From UBA11606 sp964504305 (GTDB lineage: Bacteria > Actinomycetota > Acidimicrobiia > Acidimicrobiales > Aldehydirespiratoraceae), in the NCBI GenBank assembly GCA_964504305.1, contig CAZDEB010000007.1:134195-198194 (forward strand): a stretch of 64,000 nucleotides of DNA. Direction: 5' to 3'. Below, piece after piece: positions 59,501 to 64,000 of the stretch. Numbering within the stretch: the stretch's first letter is position 1; each line of letters begins with the position of its first letter. The notes under the pieces are model-generated. The model had not been told where the DNA came from. It did no database searches and saw only the letters and a program-made list of their open reading frames with translations. The position numbers were made by a program, and so were the translations under genes.

Positions 59501-60996
59501 GCCACCCTGCCGTCGAACTAGACGGCATCTGGAAACGTTTCCCTGGCGTGATCGCCAATGCCGGGGCGAGCCTCACCGTTCGCCCCGGCACTGTTCACGC
59601 CGTTCTCGGAGAGAACGGCGCGGGCAAGACCACGCTCATGAATTGCCTCGCCGGGGTTTACCTCCCCGACGAAGGTGCGGTTCGTATCGACGGCGAGGAG
59701 ATGCGCTTCTCCTCGCCGTCCGATGCGCTCGCGGCCGGCATCGGCATGGTGCACCAAGAATTTCGTCTCGTGCCGACCTTCACCGTTGCCGAAAATGTTG
59801 TCCTCGGCGCCGCCCCCCGAGTGATCGACGCGGCGGCGATCAACCGACAAGTCGCCGAACTGGCCGATCGATTCGGCTTCGAAGCCGATCCCACCAGGCC
59901 GGTGTGGCAGCTCAGCATGGGCGAACGCCAACGAGTCGAAATTCTCAAAGCCCTATGGCGCGACGCCAAAGTTCTGATTCTCGACGAACCAACCGCAGTC
60001 CTGACCCCCCAAGAAGCAGTCGAGCTCGGCAAGGTCCTGCGTCGGATGGTCGCCGAAGGCCGTTCGGTCATTTTCATCAGCCATAAGCTCGACGAAGTCA
60101 CCTCATTTTGCGACGAAGCCACCGTGCTTCGTGGTGGCGCCAGCGTTGCGACATCGGTAGATATCGCCACCGTCGACGCAGGCGAGCTGGCCAAGCTCAT
60201 GGTCGGCGAATCTTCGGCCACTCCGCCATCGCCTCGACTAGCGACCCCTGGCGATGTGATGCTCTCGGTCGACTCCCTAACGGTGATGGACTCGCGCAAT
60301 CTTGTGGCCGTCGACAACTTGTCGCTTTCGGTGCGGTCCGGAGAAATCGTCGGGATCGCCGGGGTAGCAGGCAACGGCCAGCGCTCGCTCACCGACACGA
60401 TCGCCGGGCTCGATGTCGCAACGTCGGGCACCGTATCGATCGGCGGCGTTGACGTAACCGCCGACCCACCACGACGGAGAGTCGAGAGAGGTCTGGCCTA
60501 CATTCCCGAAGACCGTCTCGGCGTAGGACTCGCGCCGAAGTTACCGATCACCCACAACGCGATCTTGCGAAGTTACCGCGACCTACGCAACGGTCCCCTT
60601 CTCTCATGGGATCGCGCCAAGGCCTTTGGGCGCGAGCTCGTCGAACGCTTCGAAGTCAAAGTAGGCCGCGAAGACCTACCGATGGCGTCGCTGTCGGGAG
60701 GCAACCTTCAGCGGTTGCTGCTCGGCCGCGAACTCAGCCGCGACCCCAGCATCGTTGTTGCATCTCAACCCACGCGCGGGCTCGACGTCGCCGGCGTCGC
60801 CGCCATCCAAAACCTTCTCGTCGCCCAACGAGACGCCGGAACCGCAGTCCTGATGATCTCAGAAGACCTCGACGAAATACTCGCCCTCGCCGATCGCATC
60901 GTCGTGATGTCAGAGGGCCGAATCGTTGGCGAATTCGATCCGAGGGTGGTCAGCCGATCCGAAATCGGCGAAGCCATGATGGGAGCCCCTACATGA
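59497..60996 (+). CDS. Nucleoside-type ABC importer ATPase (two ABC domains)
   Basis: A 499-residue protein with two nucleotide-binding domains. First: GENGAGKTTLMN, QLSMGERQRVEILKAL, VLILDEPTAVLTPQE; second: GVAGNGQRSLTDTIAG, SLSGGNLQRLLLGREL, IVVASQPTRGLD. The degenerate second Walker A (GNGQRS) is usual for this family. GTG start overlaps the preceding stop. It powers the two permeases encoded downstream. Confidence 0.93.
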   Translation: MSHPAVELDGIWKRFPGVIANAGASLTVRPGTVHAVLGENGAGKTTLMNCLAGVYLPDEGAVRIDGEEMRFSSPSDALAAGIGMVHQEFRLVPTFTVAENVVLGAAPRVIDAAAINRQVAELADRFGFEADPTRPVWQLSMGERQRVEILKALWRDAKVLILDEPTAVLTPQEAVELGKVLRRMVAEGRSVIFISHKLDEVTSFCDEATVLRGGASVATSVDIATVDAGELAKLMVGESSATPPSPRLATPGDVMLSVDSLTVMDSRNLVAVDNLSLSVRSGEIVGIAGVAGNGQRSLTDTIAGLDVATSGTVSIGGVDVTADPPRRRVERGLAYIPEDRLGVGLAPKLPITHNAILRSYRDLRNGPLLSWDRAKAFGRELVERFEVKVGREDLPMASLSGGNLQRLLLGRELSRDPSIVVASQPTRGLDVAGVAAIQNLLVAQRDAGTAVLMISEDLDEILALADRIVVMSEGRIVGEFDPRVVSRSEIGEAMMGAPT

Positions 60997-62060
60997 GCCG
61001 CTTGGTTCTAGCCCGCCGAGAACAAGTAGTGCGCGGTGGCCAACCCCTTGCGTTCTTCGTGGGCTTGGTGTTCGCCCTAGTGCTCGGCGCAGTGCTACTC
61101 GTCATCTCCGGCGACCCGGTAATCGACACATACCAACGCATGTTCGAACGCAGCCTCGGGTCCGCCGACGTACTATCCACGACCCTCAACCGGGCTGTTC
61201 CCCTGGCCCTTGCCGGTCTCGCCGTGAGCATCGCGGCGCGCATGGGGCTATGGAACATCGGTGCCGAGGGTCAGATCCTGTTCGGCGCCACCGCGGCAAC
61301 CCTCATCGGCCGTATCGGCGCCGACTGGCCCGGGCCAATCCTCATCATCGCCATGCTCATCGCCGCCATGCTCGGCGGAGCGCTCTGGGCCCTCGGCCCT
61401 GGCCTGGCCCGCGCCGAACTCGGCGTGAGCGAAATCATCACCACCCTCATGCTCAACGAGGTCGCCCTGCGCCTGATTCGCTACCTCCAAAACGGCCGCT
61501 GGAAAGACCCCGAAGGCTTCGGGTTCCCCAACATCGAAGCTCGGCCCGACCAAGCCCAACTCGGTGCGATATGGGAACGAGCCCACCTCGGGGTCATCAT
61601 CGCCATCGCAGTAATCGCCGCGTTTGCATGGTTCGTGAACCGCAGTGCCTGGGGCTACGAACTAGACATCGCCGGGGCATCACCCAAAACCGCGACCTAC
61701 GCCGGGATCTCGATGCGAGGCAAAGTTCTGGGCGTCATGGTCCTGTCCGGCGCCATAGCCGGGCTAGCAGGCGGAATCGAACTAACCGGTACCGCCGCTC
61801 GTCTAAGCGAGAACATCTCCAACGGCTTCGGCTTTGCCGGCATCATCGTTGCCGCGCTCGCCCTCATGAGGCCGTCAGGGGTCGCCCTGGTCGCCGTTGC
61901 CTTCAGCGCCGTGCAGGTCGGCGGCCTCAGTATCCAAACGTTGGGGGTCTCGCCCGCCGTCTCGGCGATCATCCAAGCGCTCATCTTGTTCGGCGCCATC
62001 GCCGCGGTGGTGTTCTCAACCTACGAACTCCGACGCGTCGAACGAAAGGTGGCCTCATGA
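60993..62060 (+). CDS. Nucleoside-type ABC importer permease, first subunit
   Basis: A 355-residue permease with about eight to ten helices. The block RMGLWNIGAEGQILFGATAATL (residues ~80-100) and the loop GASPKTATYAGISMRGKVLGV are conserved in the BMP-associated permease family. Start ATG in the ATGA overlap with the ATPase stop. Forms the channel with the next protein. Confidence 0.92.
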   Translation: MSRLVLARREQVVRGGQPLAFFVGLVFALVLGAVLLVISGDPVIDTYQRMFERSLGSADVLSTTLNRAVPLALAGLAVSIAARMGLWNIGAEGQILFGATAATLIGRIGADWPGPILIIAMLIAAMLGGALWALGPGLARAELGVSEIITTLMLNEVALRLIRYLQNGRWKDPEGFGFPNIEARPDQAQLGAIWERAHLGVIIAIAVIAAFAWFVNRSAWGYELDIAGASPKTATYAGISMRGKVLGVMVLSGAIAGLAGGIELTGTAARLSENISNGFGFAGIIVAALALMRPSGVALVAVAFSAVQVGGLSIQTLGVSPAVSAIIQALILFGAIAAVVFSTYELRRVERKVAS

Positions 62061-63010
62061 TGCTCGCCGAAATCAGCATCACCGAGCCCGCCGTAATCGG
62101 ACTCGTCGTCGCCAGCATCCAATTCGCAACGCTGCTCTACCTAGCGGCACTCGGCGAAACGATCTCCGAACGAGCCGGCGTCCTCAACCTCGGCGTCGAA
62201 GGCATGATGGCCATAGGCGCCGTAGTCGGATACATCGCCGGGATCAGCTCCGGGTCGCCGTGGGTCGGACTAATCGTCGGGTCGTTGGCCGGCGCCGCGC
62301 TAGCTGGCATCCATGCCGTCGCCGCGGTCGGGCTCGGCGCCGACCAAGTCGTAAGTGGCTTGGCCCTAACCATTCTCGGGCTCGGACTAGCCGACTTCGT
62401 CGGCGACGAATACACCGCTGATCCCCGACGGGCCCTCTTCGAAAACGTCGACTTCCCCGTACTCACCGACATCCGCTGGCTCGGCGACACCGTCTTCAAC
62501 GCCTCGCCTGTCACCTACGTTGCCGTCGCCATCGGCATAGGCACTTGGTTCGTTCTCAACCGCACCAGCGTCGGGCTCGGCCTACGAGCAGTAGGAGAAA
62601 GCGCCTCCACCGCCGACGCCGCCGGCCACAGCGTCACCCTCGTACGTATGAGCGCCGTCATGGTTGGCGGCGCCCTAGCCGGAATGTCCGGCGCCTACCT
62701 CTCCACCTACGTCGTCGGAGCCTGGAGCGTCGGCGTCACCGCCGGACGCGGATGGATCGCCGTCGCCCTCGTAATCTTCGGGGCGTGGCGCCCCGGCCGC
62801 GTCGCCCTCGGCGCCCTCCTCTTCGGATTCACCCTCGCCCTGCAACTAAGACTGCAACCATTCGGGATCGAATTCTCGCCGATCCTCGTATCGATGACGC
62901 CTTACCTGCTCACCATCATCGTGCTCATCGTCATCTCCTACCGCGCCCGCAACCAGCCGTCACCATCACCCGCTGGCCTCGGCAAGGCCTACCGTCGAGA
63001 AGAACGCTGA
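62057..63010 (+). CDS. Nucleoside-type ABC importer permease, second subunit
   Basis: A 317-residue permease. Conserved signatures are SERAGVLNLGVEGMMAIGAV and GLRAVGESASTADAAGHSVT, matching the second permease of BMP/PnrA-type importers; about eight helices. ATGA overlap with the preceding gene; an adjacent ATG at 62060 is also possible. Confidence 0.92.
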   Translation: MMLAEISITEPAVIGLVVASIQFATLLYLAALGETISERAGVLNLGVEGMMAIGAVVGYIAGISSGSPWVGLIVGSLAGAALAGIHAVAAVGLGADQVVSGLALTILGLGLADFVGDEYTADPRRALFENVDFPVLTDIRWLGDTVFNASPVTYVAVAIGIGTWFVLNRTSVGLGLRAVGESASTADAAGHSVTLVRMSAVMVGGALAGMSGAYLSTYVVGAWSVGVTAGRGWIAVALVIFGAWRPGRVALGALLFGFTLALQLRLQPFGIEFSPILVSMTPYLLTIIVLIVISYRARNQPSPSPAGLGKAYRREER

Positions 63011-63017
63011 CCATCCA

Positions 63018-63944
63018 ATGAAAGCGTCGTACTGGGCCGGAACCGGGCAGCCATGGGCCACCCTGCTCCAAGGGTGCCAATGGGCCGCCCAAGCCGGCTG
63101 GCACGGAGTCTGGGTACCAGACCACTTCATGCCCCAAGCCGACCCCCAAAACGGTCCCGGTCCAACCGACGCCGAAACCGGCCCGATGCTCGAAGGCTGG
63201 ACCACCATCGCCGCCATCGCCGCACTAATACCCGACGTCCGCATCGGACTAATGGTCGGCGGAAACACCTACCGACACCCCGCCGTAGTCGCCAAAATGG
63301 CCGTCACCGTCGACCACATCTCCAACGGCCGCGCCGTCATCGGAATCGGTGCCGGCTGGCAACTCAACGAACACCAACGCTACGGAATCGAACTCGGCTC
63401 CGTAGGCCAACGCTCCGACAAACTCGAAGAAGCCTGCCAAGTCATCCGCGCCATGCTCACCGGCGGACGCGTCAACTACGACGGCACCCACTACCAACTC
63501 GTCGACGCACCGGCCGAACCGGCCCCAATCCAAAGCCCCCTACCCCTCCTCGTAGGCGGCCGCGGCGAACAACGAACCCTCCGCACCGTCGCCCGCTGGG
63601 CCAACGAATGGAATGCGTGGGGCGCCCCCGCCGACATGGCCCACAGCCGCAACGTCCTCGCCCGACACTGCGACACCGCCAACCGCGACCTCAACGACAT
63701 CTACGTAACCGCCGCCGCCGTCCTTCGCATCTGCGAAACCACCGACGAATCCGCCACCATCCGCGCCACCATGGCGCACCGCGGCGGGCTAATCGGCACC
63801 ATCGACGAACTCAAAACCGCGGTCGAGGCCTACAACCAAACCGGCGTCGACGAGCTCGTCATCCCCGACTTCGCCATACCACCCAAACACCGCCTCGACA
63901 CGTACAACCGCTTCGACAACGAAGTCCTCGCCCACTTCCGCTAA
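63018..63944 (+). CDS. LLM-class (F420-type) oxidoreductase
   Basis: A 308-residue luciferase-like TIM-barrel enzyme, probably using cofactor F420, as is common in actinobacteria. Conserved blocks are AQAGWHGVWVPDHFMP, IPDVRIGLMVGGNTYRHPAVVAKMA and NGRAVIGIGAGWQLNEHQRYG. The last gene of the nucleoside-importer operon, 7 bases after the permease stop; it may modify the imported ligand (inference). Codons end almost uniformly in C. Confidence 0.9.
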   Translation: MKASYWAGTGQPWATLLQGCQWAAQAGWHGVWVPDHFMPQADPQNGPGPTDAETGPMLEGWTTIAAIAALIPDVRIGLMVGGNTYRHPAVVAKMAVTVDHISNGRAVIGIGAGWQLNEHQRYGIELGSVGQRSDKLEEACQVIRAMLTGGRVNYDGTHYQLVDAPAEPAPIQSPLPLLVGGRGEQRTLRTVARWANEWNAWGAPADMAHSRNVLARHCDTANRDLNDIYVTAAAVLRICETTDESATIRATMAHRGGLIGTIDELKTAVEAYNQTGVDELVIPDFAIPPKHRLDTYNRFDNEVLAHFR

Positions 63945-63960
63945 CCCCGGTCTCTTGGGC

Positions 63961-63995
63961 GTGCTCGGCTACGCGTCGAGCACCCTGTATTTTTG
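63961..63995 (+). terminator. Intrinsic terminator after the LLM oxidoreductase
   Basis: GTGCTCG (63961) and CGAGCAC (63977) form a 7-bp stem, followed by a run of T at about 63988-63995. Positioned 16 bases after the stop. Confidence 0.6.
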
Positions 63996-64000
63996 GGCGT

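Noticed and set aside
60606..62060. Longer version of the first permease gene starting at 60606
   Set aside because: The extra 129 codons overlap the ATPase gene and are Arg-rich shadow sequence; the ATGA start at 60993 fits homologs.

Overview
The window looks like chromosomal DNA of a high-GC actinobacterium, most likely class Acidimicrobiia (inference). Pointers: a mycoredoxin, a resuscitation-promoting-factor (Rpf) domain, an actinobacterial-type ferrochelatase with C-terminal cysteines, an F420-type luciferase-like oxidoreductase, a probable NDMA-type alcohol dehydrogenase, actinobacterial SLH repeats, and many start codons lying only 6-10 nt behind a -10 hexamer (leaderless mRNAs). I see no insertion sequence, prophage, CRISPR array or rRNA. 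One tRNA-Ala(CGC) is present. No gap between genes exceeds 300 bases.

Layout. 0-3.7 kb: end of an unknown gene, RNase HII, a small membrane protein, a NifU-N-like protein, a SpoU-type RNA methyltransferase and an HtpX-like protease. 3.7-7.3 kb: a tightly coupled operon resembling part of a methylamine-utilisation (mau) locus: MauE-like, a Tat-exported Cys-rich MauA-like protein fused to three SLH domains, a MauD-like thioredoxin, a 22-codon ORF and two unknown proteins. 7.3-15.8 kb: Fpg glycosylase, unknowns, a four-CBS protein, an isocitrate-lyase/PEP-mutase-like enzyme, a lipoprotein and a large secreted subtilase. 15.8-22.9 kb: type II topoisomerase A and B subunits (ParC/ParE-like) separated by a thioredoxin-fold lipoprotein whose first CxxC cysteine codon is an in-frame TGA (candidate selenoprotein), an acyl-CoA dehydrogenase and a cupin. 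22.9-38.6 kb: housekeeping and envelope genes (alcohol dehydrogenase, RecB-like nuclease, ParA, ferrochelatase, Rpf-like lysin, mycoredoxin, Drr-type ABC exporter, ABC-F protein, NfuA, Dxs, PAP2 protein). 38.6-49.7 kb: TldD with two TldE paralogs, UppP, CpaB-like and FmdB-like proteins, PlsY, GalU, and molybdenum-cofactor genes moeA-moaA-moaC. 49.7-58.2 kb: tRNA-Ala with a strong terminator, then a branched-chain amino-acid-type ABC system encoded by three polypeptides (binding protein, MFS-LivF fusion, LivH-LivM-LivG fusion) and a winged-helix AAA ATPase. 58.3-64 kb: a nucleoside-type (BMP/Nup) ABC importer operon ending in an LLM oxidoreductase.

The two observations most worth follow-up are the TGA in the active site of the thioredoxin-like lipoprotein (18297-18869, minus) and the mau-like operon whose MauA-like protein keeps the Cys-rich core but lacks an obvious second tryptophan for a TTQ cofactor and carries SLH wall anchors (3754-7307). 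Function statements are from sequence reading and family knowledge only; no search was run.
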